The translations under genes and the position numbers were made by a program. This document shows, one piece after another, positions 18,875 to 28,404 of a stretch of 49,371 nucleotides of DNA. Each line of letters opens with the position of its first letter. Within the stretch, counting starts at the first letter, position 1. The notes beneath the pieces are model-generated. The model was not told the origin of the DNA and did not search any database. It was given only the letters and a program-made list of their open reading frames with translations. The stretch is from Microcaldota archaeon (GTDB lineage: Archaea; Micrarchaeota; Micrarchaeia; Anstonellales; SKW190). Location of the stretch: assembly GCA_026414265.1 (NCBI GenBank), contig JAOAJI010000006.1, positions 1 to 49,371 of the forward strand, written 5' to 3'.

Positions 18875-19915
18875 TTATCTAAATGGTCTGTTAGTTCTTC
18901 TTGTTTTAGTTAAGTTTTCTAAGCTCATTAAGGTTATGATTCTGTCCATCTCAGATTGGTCGATCTTTGCCTTTAAATCTGCGTCTATCAATACGGCAGG
19001 ATAAGTATAATTCCTATTGATAGCACACAGTGAAGACAATATACCAGCTAAGTCGTTTATCTTTTGTAAGTCAACAACAGTCTCTATTCTTATTGGTTTA
19101 TCCAACAAAGACAGTCTCATGTAGAAAACATTTATATCAGCATTAAAATTGTGCTTCTCCAAATCCTTGAGGATTGGATTTACATAGCTCTTATTTGGTT
19201 GCTTTACCTCGTAAGAAAATACAGAGGTCCTGGAATTTTCAGGCATCAAATCAGATAAGAAAGCTATATCTGATGAATAAAGGCCCTTTAACATTTCATA
19301 TTTCTTTTTTGCTTTTTCAATTATCAACTTAGCTCTACTATCTTTTGCAATTGCACATAATATCTTGTCTTTTGATTTTGCAGAGTTAAAAAGTTTAGCC
19401 AGTTTATTTATAACTTCTGTATAAAGAGGATATAATTTAGACTCTTCTTCAGGTTTATCTACAGGTAATGGAATTATCGAACCATCTAAAATTAACATGT
19501 CTGCTTTATCGTCATTAATCAGATTCTGAGTTATCTCTATCTCTTCTTTTATTCTGTTGAGCGATTTGAAACAGCTCAGTTCATGAATGTCTAAACCTTC
19601 TTCAAAAATAATCTTATTCTCTATACCTAATGGATAGTAAAAAGTTTCAATCCTCTTGTTAGAACTATAAGAGATTATTGACGCTACACCCCTTACCACC
19701 AGTATATCTGCAGTCATAAATTCCTGCCACAACATCGAGGAATCTATTCCAGCAACCACTAAGTCTAAATCCTTGTTCCTAATCGGAATCAGAAACTCTT
19801 GTTCCTTCATTCCTTCAAGAATTATATTATTGTTCATTAATTCAATCAAAGCCATGTTTCGCTTTTCCTGGCGTGCACGTAACTTGTTTAGTAGTTCCTT
19901 AAGTTGCAAAAGCAT
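18875..19915 (-). CDS. nurA: NurA-domain nuclease
   Basis: VVAGIDSSMLWQEF, MLILDGSIIPLP, CAIAKDSRAKLI; NurA-like motif order. Confidence 0.75.
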   Translation of the reverse strand: MLLQLKELLNKLRARQEKRNMALIELMNNNIILEGMKEQEFLIPIRNKDLDLVVAGIDSSMLWQEFMTADILVVRGVASIISYSSNKRIETFYYPLGIENKIIFEEGLDIHELSCFKSLNRIKEEIEITQNLINDDKADMLILDGSIIPLPVDKPEEESKLYPLYTEVINKLAKLFNSAKSKDKILCAIAKDSRAKLIIEKAKKKYEMLKGLYSSDIAFLSDLMPENSRTSVFSYEVKQPNKSYVNPILKDLEKHNFNADINVFYMRLSLLDKPIRIETVVDLQKINDLAGILSSLCAINRNYTYPAVLIDADLKAKIDQSEMDRIITLMSLENLTKTRRTNRPFR

Positions 19916-19989
19916 AATTTAATATTCATGGGAATATTAATATAAATTCAGGAACCTGACTTGACAACAAATTATTAGAACCTGATAAT

Positions 19990-20358
19990 ATGCTAAACTT
20001 ACTAACCAAAAGCATTAAACAAGTCATAGTTGTTAGAAACGATATAAAGCTCAGTAAAGGAAAATTGGCTGCGCAAGTAGCGCATGCAAGCTTGAGCGCC
20101 TACAAAGAAGCAGTAAAGATGCGAAAAGGCATAGTTGACATATGGGAAAGAACAGGCATGGAAAAAGTAGTTTTGAAAGTTAATTCTGAAAAAGAGTTAC
20201 TCGAGCTTTACGAAAGAATTAAGCTTAAATTGCCTTGTGCGTTGATCAGAGATGCGGGTAAAACACAGGTGCCTCAGAATACCATAACCTGCTTAGGCAT
20301 AGGACCTTGGGAAGAAGAAATAATAGATAATTACACTGGCAATTTGAAACTACTTTGA
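19990..20358 (+). CDS. pth2: Peptidyl-tRNA hydrolase, Pth2 family
   Basis: KQVIVVRNDIKLSKGKLAAQVAHASLSAYKEA; IRDAGKTQVPQNTITCLGIGPW. Confidence 0.97.
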   Translation: MLNLLTKSIKQVIVVRNDIKLSKGKLAAQVAHASLSAYKEAVKMRKGIVDIWERTGMEKVVLKVNSEKELLELYERIKLKLPCALIRDAGKTQVPQNTITCLGIGPWEEEIIDNYTGNLKLL

Positions 20359-20464
20359 TGACAAAAAAACATAAATTTTAAATGCTTGCTGATAAAAAGC
20401 TGTTTATTATATAGCTTATTGCTTTTGCTTATGCTTATGCAAGAATAAAGAACAAGGTGTACGT

Positions 20465-20878
20465 ATGGAAAACTACCATGGAAAGTCGCCGACAACAAAA
20501 AGAGGAAGCGGTAAGAAGAAAAAAAAGTTCTCTGACAAGAAAAAAGCTTTGATAGGAAGAACGTTTACTGCGACTAAAGTTTCTAACAAAGACAAACGTG
20601 AATTGATTAGAGTTAAAGGAGGGAATTACAAAGTTAAATTAAAATACGCAAGCCATGCAAACATCTTAATGCCAGACGGAAAATATAAGAGAGCCAAAAT
20701 TTTGTCTGTGAGCAATACTCCTGCAAATAGACACTATGCAAGAGCGAATATCATAATAAAAGGCGCTGAAATAGTAACAGAGTTAGGAAACGCAGTTGTA
20801 TTAAACAGAGTAGGACAAGACGGCGTAGTGAATGCTAAGTTGATTGATAATCAGCAAAAACAAAAACCAGCACAATAA
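20465..20878 (+). CDS. rps8e: 30S ribosomal protein S8e
   Basis: KRGSGKKKKKFSDKKKALIGRTFTATKV..; ITELGNAVVLNRVGQDGVVNAKLI-like C-term. Confidence 0.93.
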   Translation: MENYHGKSPTTKRGSGKKKKKFSDKKKALIGRTFTATKVSNKDKRELIRVKGGNYKVKLKYASHANILMPDGKYKRAKILSVSNTPANRHYARANIIIKGAEIVTELGNAVVLNRVGQDGVVNAKLIDNQQKQKPAQ

Positions 20879-20917
20879 GTATCTCAACTAAGTATTCATC
20901 AAACATACATATAATTA

Positions 20918-21094
20918 CTAAGCCCTTCCAGAAGTCAAAGCTAACACTGTTGAAACAATTTTTATTACCACAACAGAGACTGTAATAAAGATAAGCACTT
21001 TCTTTGGATCTAACTTAATGCTACTTGCAGATAGTTCTGGGGTTATTCCCATTATACCTGCCATACCCATTGGGCTATACTTTCTTACCATAAA
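20918..21094 (-). CDS. secG: Preprotein translocase Sec61-beta/SecG-type subunit (start moved to internal MVRKYSPMG)
   Basis: Short single-TM protein MVRKYSPMGMAGIMGITPELSASSIKLDPKKVLIFITVSVVVIKIVS. Confidence 0.8.
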   Translation of the reverse strand, partial: FMVRKYSPMGMAGIMGITPELSASSIKLDPKKVLIFITVSVVVIKIVSTVLALTSGRA

Positions 21095-21171
21095 AAAACC
21101 TTTGTTCAATTTAAGTTTGAAAAACACGATTGTAATTGTTAATTGTCTTAAGATGATTATTTTTTTAAACC

Positions 21172-21206
21172 AATTGCAATGCCTAAATAATTGTAATGCC
21201 TAAATA
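21172..21206. repeat. Tandem 17-18 bp direct repeat aattg(c/t)aatgcctaaata in promoter region of tRNA-Gln
   Basis: Copies at 21172-21189 and 21189-21206 with one mismatch; second copy contains TATA-like taaatata about 20-25 nt upstream of tRNA. Confidence 0.75.
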
Positions 21207-21225
21207 TATCATTAAGATTATTTAA

Positions 21226-21298
21226 AGCCCTATCGTCTAGCGGTCAAGGATGCGTGGCTCTGGACCACGAGACGGCGGTTCGAATCCGTCTAGGGCTA
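21226..21298 (+). tRNA. tRNA-Gln(CUG)
   Basis: AGCCCTA/TAGGGCT acceptor, anticodon arm CGTGG-CTCTGGA-CCACG, T arm GGCGG-TTCGAAT-CCGTC; no encoded CCA. Confidence 0.95.
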
Positions 21299-21313
21299 TT
21301 CTCAAAAGTGATC

Positions 21314-22639
21314 ATGATGCCTTTATTTAACGACTATATTGAAAGCAGGAGACCTTCAGCAGTAAGAGAAGCACAGATTGAATTCAATAAAAGAAGTGAC
21401 AAAGACCAAGTTAAAGTCATAAACGTATCTATAGGAAACGTATCTTTGCCCATGCACCCTAAAATGAAGGAAAGAATGAACTCTTTAGGCAATAGTGAAA
21501 GCCCTTTTGCTCAAGGAATAGTTGAATACACCCCAATAACTGGCTTTTTAGAAACAAAAAAAGCATTTCTAAATGTATTGAGTGCAAGCGTAGATCATGT
21601 AAAGGATTTAGAAGTGATTGTAACAAATGGCGGAAGCGAAGCAATGGAACTCGTAATAGTAGCGACTACAGGTGTTCATAATGGCAAAGACAGACCGCTT
21701 CTTGTGATAGACCCTACATACACAAACTACAGGGGGTTTTGTGGACGGACTAACAGAAAGACTGTTGCGATAACACGTAAACTGAATCAGGATGGAAGTT
21801 ATAGCTTCCCTAAAAAAGAAGAAATAGAAGGAATAATAAAAAAATATGAGCCATCAGCAATGGTAATCATTCCTTACGACAACCCAGCAGGTCACTTGTA
21901 TACAGAACAACAGATATTAATGTTGGCAGAGCTTGCTGTCAAATATGACATGTGGATAATAAGTGACGAAGCCTACAGGGAGCTTTATTATTTGGACAAA
22001 AAACCTGTAAGTGTATGGAGTATAACTGAAGACCAAGTTAAAGGTATAAAAGGAAGAAGAATAAGTATAGAAACAGCATCTAAAGTATGGAATGCCTGCG
22101 GACTAAGAATAGGCGCTATAATCACTGACAATAAAAAACTCGCAGAAAAAATAGAATATGAATACTCTTCAAACCTTTGTGCAAACGCAATTGGGCAATA
22201 CATCTTTGGTGCTCTGGCTCACGTGAGTAAAGCAGACCTACATAAATGGTTCAAGCAACAAAAAGATTACTATAAAGATATAATTGTGAGTTTTACAAAC
22301 CAATTCAAAAAAGAAATACCTGACATCATCGTCTCTTCCCCAGATGCAAGTATTTATTCTGTAGTAGATGTTAGAAATATCGTTGATGAAAGCTTTGACT
22401 CAACTGATTTTGTATTATATTGTGCTTCTCGTGGCAAAGTATTTTTTGAAAACAGTTATTACACACTTCTGGTTACTCCTTTATCAGGCTTCTACGATAA
22501 AAACACTAAACCCAATCCTGGAAAAACACAAATGCGTATTTCGCACGTGAGACCAAAAGAAGAAATGCTAAAAGTGCCTAGGTTGTTCGCCCTTCTCCTA
22601 AACGAATACAAAAAACATAAACTTTCATTAAATAGATAA
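21314..22639 (+). CDS. PLP-dependent class I/II aminotransferase (true start after the tRNA, not 21254)
   Basis: YDNPAGHLYTEQQILMLAELAVKYDMWIISDEAYREL; ETASKVWNACGLRIGAI. The upstream ORF extension translates tRNA-Gln. Confidence 0.93.
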   Translation: MMPLFNDYIESRRPSAVREAQIEFNKRSDKDQVKVINVSIGNVSLPMHPKMKERMNSLGNSESPFAQGIVEYTPITGFLETKKAFLNVLSASVDHVKDLEVIVTNGGSEAMELVIVATTGVHNGKDRPLLVIDPTYTNYRGFCGRTNRKTVAITRKLNQDGSYSFPKKEEIEGIIKKYEPSAMVIIPYDNPAGHLYTEQQILMLAELAVKYDMWIISDEAYRELYYLDKKPVSVWSITEDQVKGIKGRRISIETASKVWNACGLRIGAIITDNKKLAEKIEYEYSSNLCANAIGQYIFGALAHVSKADLHKWFKQQKDYYKDIIVSFTNQFKKEIPDIIVSSPDASIYSVVDVRNIVDESFDSTDFVLYCASRGKVFFENSYYTLLVTPLSGFYDKNTKPNPGKTQMRISHVRPKEEMLKVPRLFALLLNEYKKHKLSLNR

Positions 22640-22728
22640 TAGATAACAACATTAAGAATGTTACCAAATTTGGTTATCTGACCTAATTGAAAAGAAAAAA
22701 CATGTGACTTTTTAAACATATTATGTAA

Positions 22729-24864
22729 ATGAAATTTTCAATGAGCAAAGGTAGTTCAGAAAAAAAAGAATTGGTTATATGCGAGAAACCAAACGTGGCT
22801 AAAAAAATTGCAGACGCGTTATCCAAGTTAGGAGATATCACTACACATAAATACAAAATTGTCACTTATTACGAAATTAAAGTTAAGAACGAAAATAAAA
22901 TCATTTACGTGGCTCCTGCTGCTGGTCATCTCTTCACTCTTAAAACAGATTCAAAAAACCTCCAGTACCCTGTTTTTGAAGTTTACTGGGACAAAGCATA
23001 TGAAAAAGGCAGAACTAATTTGAATTATTTAAAATCGTATATACAGCTTTTTGAAGATTTAGGTAGAAAAATAGATACTTGCATTTCTGCATGTGACTAC
23101 GACATAGAAGGAAGCTTGATTGGATACAACGTGATCAGATTCTGCTGTAAAAAAAATGATGGTAAAAGAATGAAGTTTTCCACACTGACTGAAGAAGAGC
23201 TATTACAATCATATCTTGAAAAAAACGACTTGGATTATAACAATGCGATAGCTGGAGAAACTAGGCACATACTGGATTGGTTCTATGGGATCAACCTCTC
23301 ACGCGCATTGATGAGCGCTCTTAAAACTGCTAAGAACTGGCATAAAATATTTTCCATAGGCAGAGTTCAAGGTCCAACGCTTCATCTAATTGTAGAACTT
23401 GAGAAAGAAATACTAAACTTTGTTCCTCAACCATACTATGTCATTACTGCAATAATAAAAAATACACTCTTTAACTACGAACAAGAAAAAATTAACGACA
23501 AAAATCTAGCTAAGGAAATCCTTGAAAAAATAAAAAAAGAAAAATATGCTTTGATTAAAAAAATAGAAAAATCCAAAGTTTATCAGAACCCGTATCCTCC
23601 ATTTGATCTGACAAGCCTGCAGACAGAAGCTTACAGAATTTATGGCTTCAAGCCAGCATATACGCTGGAAGTTGCTCAGTCACTATATGAAAAGTCTTAT
23701 ATATCTTACCCTAGAACATCATCACAAAAATTGCCTGAAAAACTTAACTTAAAAGGGATTATACTAAAACTCAAAAAAATAAATGAATACTCTGATTTGG
23801 TTGAGAAATTAGACACGACTAAAAAACTTAAGCCTTTTGAAGGACAAAAAACTGACCAAGCACACCCAGCGATCCATCCAACAGGCTATTACGGTAACAT
23901 GACAGATAACGAAAAAAAAGTATATGACTTGATAGTAAAAAGGTTCTTAGCATGTTTCCACAAACCTTGTATCAGGGAAAAAACTGTAGTTTTAGCAAAT
24001 ATAGCTGATCTAAATTTCATTGCAAAGGGAATGATAACTGTTGATAAAGGATGGGCAGAAATTTATAACTTCGTGAGGATGGATGAAGAAGAAATTGAGC
24101 AATTTGAAGAGAATAAGAATTACGAAATAAAAAAACCTGAGATGCAAGAAAAGTTTACAAAACCGCCTTCAAGATACACACAGGCATCGTTGATTTCGCA
24201 AATGGAAAAACTTAATCTTGGAACAAAAGCAACTAGGGCCAACATCATAGAAACTCTGTATGAAAGAGGATACATTGAAGGAAAAAACATTAAACCTACT
24301 AAAATAGGCATCATGGTTCATAACACACTCATGAAGTTCTCTAGCCTTATCCTAGACGTAGAACTTACAAGAGATTTCGAAAATAAAATGGACGCGATTA
24401 TAGAAAACAATGCAGATCACAAATCCATTATCGAAGAAGGGAAAAAAATATTAAGCAAAATATTAGCAGAATTCAAAAAACATGAAATAGAAATAGGAAA
24501 TGAACTAGCTAAAGCATTGACAGAAACTGAAGCTGAAAACAACTTGCTTGGAAAATGCAGTTCTTGCAATAACGGAGACTTGTTCATTCGTTACTCAATC
24601 AAACTAAAAAGAAGGTTCGTTGGATGCTCAAATTATCCTGCATGTAAGGCAACCTATAGTCTGCCTTTGAACGGAAAAATAGAGAAAACAGAAAAAGTAT
24701 GTGAATACTGCAAAACTCCAATCATAAGAGTGATAAGAAAAGGCAAAAAGAGTTATGAAATGTGTCTATCTATAAATTGTAAATCTAAAGAAGATTGGCT
24801 TTCGAACAATAAACATAAATACCTTAAAACAAAAGATAGTCACAAAAATAAAGAAGACAACTGA
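22729..24864 (+). CDS. topA: DNA topoisomerase I (type IA) with C-terminal zinc ribbons
   Basis: ELVICEKPNVAKKIADAL; ISYPRTSSQKLP; TQASLISQMEKLNLGTKATRANIIETLYERGYI; CSSCNNGDLFIRYS..FVGCSNYPACKATYSLP. Confidence 0.96.
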   Translation: MKFSMSKGSSEKKELVICEKPNVAKKIADALSKLGDITTHKYKIVTYYEIKVKNENKIIYVAPAAGHLFTLKTDSKNLQYPVFEVYWDKAYEKGRTNLNYLKSYIQLFEDLGRKIDTCISACDYDIEGSLIGYNVIRFCCKKNDGKRMKFSTLTEEELLQSYLEKNDLDYNNAIAGETRHILDWFYGINLSRALMSALKTAKNWHKIFSIGRVQGPTLHLIVELEKEILNFVPQPYYVITAIIKNTLFNYEQEKINDKNLAKEILEKIKKEKYALIKKIEKSKVYQNPYPPFDLTSLQTEAYRIYGFKPAYTLEVAQSLYEKSYISYPRTSSQKLPEKLNLKGIILKLKKINEYSDLVEKLDTTKKLKPFEGQKTDQAHPAIHPTGYYGNMTDNEKKVYDLIVKRFLACFHKPCIREKTVVLANIADLNFIAKGMITVDKGWAEIYNFVRMDEEEIEQFEENKNYEIKKPEMQEKFTKPPSRYTQASLISQMEKLNLGTKATRANIIETLYERGYIEGKNIKPTKIGIMVHNTLMKFSSLILDVELTRDFENKMDAIIENNADHKSIIEEGKKILSKILAEFKKHEIEIGNELAKALTETEAENNLLGKCSSCNNGDLFIRYSIKLKRRFVGCSNYPACKATYSLPLNGKIEKTEKVCEYCKTPIIRVIRKGKKSYEMCLSINCKSKEDWLSNNKHKYLKTKDSHKNKEDN

Positions 24865-24875
24865 TCAAATTAGAT

Positions 24876-25988
24876 TTACCTTCTTATCAGCAAATTGCTG
24901 TTCTTTGATAGTACTAATGCGATTTTGTTATCATGTGTAATGACATTCGCCTTTTCAATATCAATTATGTCATTGACTTTTAGACCTTCTACACGATGCT
25001 TCTCTATCAAAATATAACCATAAATTTCATCCTTGGTTTTTTCTTTTAATTGTGTATCTTGACTTTCACCTAATTCTGGGTTTTGTTGAAATAATGCATA
25101 CTCATCCTTTTTACTGTGTTCTCTTACCTTTATCATAGAAACATACATTACTTTTCTTCCTCGTCTCATTCTTGTTTCCCCAATTTCAACTACTTCAAGG
25201 TTTTCTAAATTAATGTTTCGCATACCCTCTCTAAGTTGCATCAGATTCAATTGCCTCTCACTCTTTTTCAATCTATACCAAGCAACATCTGCCGCAAATT
25301 TGAGCTCGCGTTCGTAATCTTTTAAGATCCTCTTTAATTCTGCTTTGAGCTGTTTCTGAGATGGATTGGTCTTGAGTATGAAATCGTATATGTGTTTGTA
25401 AACAGGTTTTTTTTCAATACTTAGTGATAAAGAATCTATTTTAGCTATTTGTTCTTCTGTTAAAGAATCTATGTCCAAGTTCTTTATGCCTTCAAAATAA
25501 GTACGTACCTCTTTCTCTTCATGCTCTTCAGCCTTCTTTAAAGGCAGAGAGTGGTCATCAGATGAAAGAATTTTTATTTTCAGATCTTTAAGGATGTCAA
25601 TCGCTTCTTTAGGTTGAACAACACAAGCTAATATTTCTTCTTCAAGTTCTTCAATTTCTTCAATTAATGCCTTTTCTTCTTTCTTTGTTGCCGTAAGAGC
25701 CTCAAATAATTTTTCATCCACTTCCTTTATTGTCGAAGACAGATACTCGCCTTTGGCATCCTCAATAACTTTTTTTGCAAGAGACCTTACTTCGTGATCA
25801 AGATCATGTGTAAGCTCGTACAAAACATATAATGCGCTTGGATTTTTTACGTGCTTGGCCAAGCCATTAATTGCTTGTATTCTTTTGTTTGGATCAGAAT
25901 CAAAAGACATTCTGGTAAAATACAAAATTTCTTCCTCAATATTAGAAATTTTAGATTTAGAATCCATATTTACCATCAAATATTGCAA
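24876..25988 (-). CDS. Hypothetical protein with HEAT-like N-terminus and coiled-coil middle
   Basis: DSDPNKRIQAINGLAKHVKNPSALYVLYELTHDLDHEVRSLAKKVIEDA resembles HEAT repeats. Confidence 0.75.
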   Translation of the reverse strand: MQYLMVNMDSKSKISNIEEEILYFTRMSFDSDPNKRIQAINGLAKHVKNPSALYVLYELTHDLDHEVRSLAKKVIEDAKGEYLSSTIKEVDEKLFEALTATKKEEKALIEEIEELEEEILACVVQPKEAIDILKDLKIKILSSDDHSLPLKKAEEHEEKEVRTYFEGIKNLDIDSLTEEQIAKIDSLSLSIEKKPVYKHIYDFILKTNPSQKQLKAELKRILKDYERELKFAADVAWYRLKKSERQLNLMQLREGMRNINLENLEVVEIGETRMRRGRKVMYVSMIKVREHSKKDEYALFQQNPELGESQDTQLKEKTKDEIYGYILIEKHRVEGLKVNDIIDIEKANVITHDNKIALVLSKNSNLLIRR

Positions 25989-26016
25989 AGCTATTACTAT
26001 TTCCTTTGTTAATCGC

Positions 26017-26520
26017 TTAATTTAAAACATCACCTAACAACTTTTTCATACTACTAATAATTTCTTTATCAGTAGATGCACTTTCTAAAGTACTCATGAA
26101 CTTGATAGCCAAGTTCTTTGCCTTTTTCTTGTCAAACAATATGGCCCTTTTTATATTCTTGTTAAATGATTCTATGTCTCTTTTATTTAAAGAACATAAG
26201 CCAAGCATGAAATACGATTCGGCAAAATCGTGTTTCTTTTCAATAGATTTTTTGAAAAAGTATTCCGCAGAATCAAAATCAAGTAAGTTAAAATAGCATA
26301 GACCTATGTAGTAGATTGTTAAACTATCTTCTTTTATTGCGTTAGCCTTTTTCAAAAAGTTAGCAGCTCTAAAATACTGCCCTGTTTCAAATAGTGCTAC
26401 TCCGAAACTATAGTTCAATTCCTCTGATTCAGGATTCTGTTTTAGTAATGATTCAAAACATTTTGCAGATTCATCATACTTTTTTAGCTGAAAATATCTT
26501 ATACAATCTTTAGCATTCAA
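26017..26520 (-). CDS. Tetratricopeptide (TPR) repeat protein
   Basis: Repeated helix pairs: YDESAKCFESLLKQNPESEELNYSFGVALFETGQYFRAANFLKKA; FNLLDFDSAEYFFKKSIEKKHDFAESYFMLGLC. Confidence 0.85.
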   Translation of the reverse strand: MNAKDCIRYFQLKKYDESAKCFESLLKQNPESEELNYSFGVALFETGQYFRAANFLKKANAIKEDSLTIYYIGLCYFNLLDFDSAEYFFKKSIEKKHDFAESYFMLGLCSLNKRDIESFNKNIKRAILFDKKKAKNLAIKFMSTLESASTDKEIISSMKKLLGDVLN

Positions 26521-26599
26521 TTAATTCCACCTTCTATTATTTTACTTTTTAAAATTGCAACATTTTATTATCTCTGAAAGAATTTAAAACATGCATTGA

Positions 26600-27376
26600 T
26601 TAAAAGCTTTTTACAAAAATGTTAGTCAGTTTTCCCAAACCTTTTGCAACTATGTCTACTCTGTCTCCATGCCTCACCGCTTTAACTCCACTTGGAGTGC
26701 CGGTTAAAATTACGTCACCAGGGAATAAAGTCATGTATTTTGAAACGTGTGAAATCAGTTTGTAAGCATTGTAGAATAACATTGACGTATTGGTCTTTTG
26801 TACCTCCGTGGAATTTAAATAAGTGATTACTTCCACACTCAATGGGTCTAATTCAGTTTCTATCCAAGGACCCAGAGGACAAAAACCGTCAATGCTTTTG
26901 CTTCTTGCCCACTGTCCATCCATGAACTGTAAATCCCTGGCAGTGACGTCGTTTGCAAGCGTATAACCTAGTATGCATTTCTCGGCTTCCTGTTCAGTGA
27001 CATTTTTGCAAGTCCTTGCGATAACTATAACAAATTCCCCTTCGATCTCCACTAGATTGGTCTGCTTTGGTATTGTTATTTTCTCTAAATGAGCGGTAAT
27101 TGAATTGACTCCTTTCAATGTAATCAAAGGCTCCTTTAGCTCAGGTACTGTCATCCCACGTTCTTTTGCTTCTTTGAAGTGTTCAAGGTAATTAAAACCC
27201 ATGGAAATTATGTTAGTGGGTTTTACAGGAGGTAAAAACTTTAAATCTTTAAACTTAACACTGAAAGTATTTTTGTAATTGTAAAACTCGTGCTCGTACA
27301 AGTGAGCTATTTCTTTATCGGCATCAAAAACAGCATAATATTCTTTATTGTTATAAACCACTCTTCCAAGTTTCAT
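26600..27376 (-). CDS. Fumarylacetoacetate hydrolase family protein
   Basis: EGEFVIVIARTCKNVTEQEAEKCILGYTLANDVTARDLQ; WARSKSIDGFCPLGPW; LFPGDVILTGTPSGV. Confidence 0.93.
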   Translation of the reverse strand: MKLGRVVYNNKEYYAVFDADKEIAHLYEHEFYNYKNTFSVKFKDLKFLPPVKPTNIISMGFNYLEHFKEAKERGMTVPELKEPLITLKGVNSITAHLEKITIPKQTNLVEIEGEFVIVIARTCKNVTEQEAEKCILGYTLANDVTARDLQFMDGQWARSKSIDGFCPLGPWIETELDPLSVEVITYLNSTEVQKTNTSMLFYNAYKLISHVSKYMTLFPGDVILTGTPSGVKAVRHGDRVDIVAKGLGKLTNIFVKSF

Positions 27377-27469
27377 GAGCTTAACCTAACAACGTACTTT
27401 CTTTAATAAGATTTCTAGTTTATCGTTTATTAAAGTATTCTTAATCAAGATACTCTTTCTCGTGATGCA

Positions 27470-28381
27470 ATGAATATTAATTTTAACTTTAAGATTGGAA
27501 ATTTTATAGTAAACAAAGACTTCATAGAATACAACGAAACTAAATGCGATGATCCAGAATGCATCAAAAAGAAAGTTAAAGACTTTTACAATAGATATCC
27601 TTTTCCTTATCTTAATGCCTTTGAAATTTACGAAAAAAATGATACACTTGTTCTAGAGGAAAATAAAAAACAAAACATGATTTTTGAAAAAATTGTTATT
27701 AATAAAATTCACGAAAAAATCATGAAAACTATACTCGCATCAGCTAACATGAAGCCAGAGGAACTAAAAAACAAAAGAATTCTTGATGCAGGCTGCGGCT
27801 CTGGCGAAAAAAGCATCTATTGTGCTTTACACAAAGCAAATGAAGTACTCGGAATAGACATGAGTGAGAATTCCTTAAAAATAGCAAATACTCTTAAAAA
27901 CTATTTGAACGTCGATAATGTGCATTTTGAAAATTTAGAACTTGAGAAACTCAACTTTGAAAACGAATTTGATTTGTGCATGTGTATTGGTGTATTACAT
28001 CATATCTATGAACACGAAAAAGTATTGAATAATCTTTTAAAATCACTCAAAAGAAATGGGATCATCATACTTGGCTTTTATTCATTTCTTCATCGTATCC
28101 CATACTACTTAAGAAAAGTGTATATCATGTACAAGTACAAAAGTAAAGATGCATACATAAAACATCTTAAGGAGCTTTATAAGCAGGATTATTTAGTAAT
28201 AAATAACATTGACAACTATTTACACGTTTATGAGAAAGCATTCAGGATAACATATCTTGTCCATGAACTTGAAGAAAAAGGCTTCAGAATAATAAATTTG
28301 AATGACCTTAAATTCACAAATTGTTTGAGATTGCTAATTCAAAGAAAGTATTTCTTTCTACTTGCTGCCAGAAAAATGTGA
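27470..28381 (+). CDS. Class I SAM-dependent methyltransferase
   Basis: KDFYNRYPFPYL N-term; RILDAGCGSGEKSIYCALHKANEVLGIDMSENSLKIA; CIGVLHHIYEHEKVLNNLLKSLKRNGIIILGFY. Confidence 0.9.
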   Translation: MNINFNFKIGNFIVNKDFIEYNETKCDDPECIKKKVKDFYNRYPFPYLNAFEIYEKNDTLVLEENKKQNMIFEKIVINKIHEKIMKTILASANMKPEELKNKRILDAGCGSGEKSIYCALHKANEVLGIDMSENSLKIANTLKNYLNVDNVHFENLELEKLNFENEFDLCMCIGVLHHIYEHEKVLNNLLKSLKRNGIIILGFYSFLHRIPYYLRKVYIMYKYKSKDAYIKHLKELYKQDYLVINNIDNYLHVYEKAFRITYLVHELEEKGFRIINLNDLKFTNCLRLLIQRKYFFLLAARKM

Positions 28382-28404
28382 ACAAGATTCATGGCAAAAC
28401 TTAG

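Noticed and set aside
20401-20460. Short gctt-rich hexamer repeats (gcttattgcttttgcttatgcttatgc) in the S8e leader
   Set aside because: Too short and imperfect to claim function; likely low-complexity slippage upstream of a normal ggtg ribosome-binding site.
21254-21313. N-terminal extension of the aminotransferase ORF (MALDHETAVRIRLGLFSKVI)
   Set aside because: It is a translation of the 3' half of tRNA-Gln and the short spacer; the real start is ATG 21314 or 21317.
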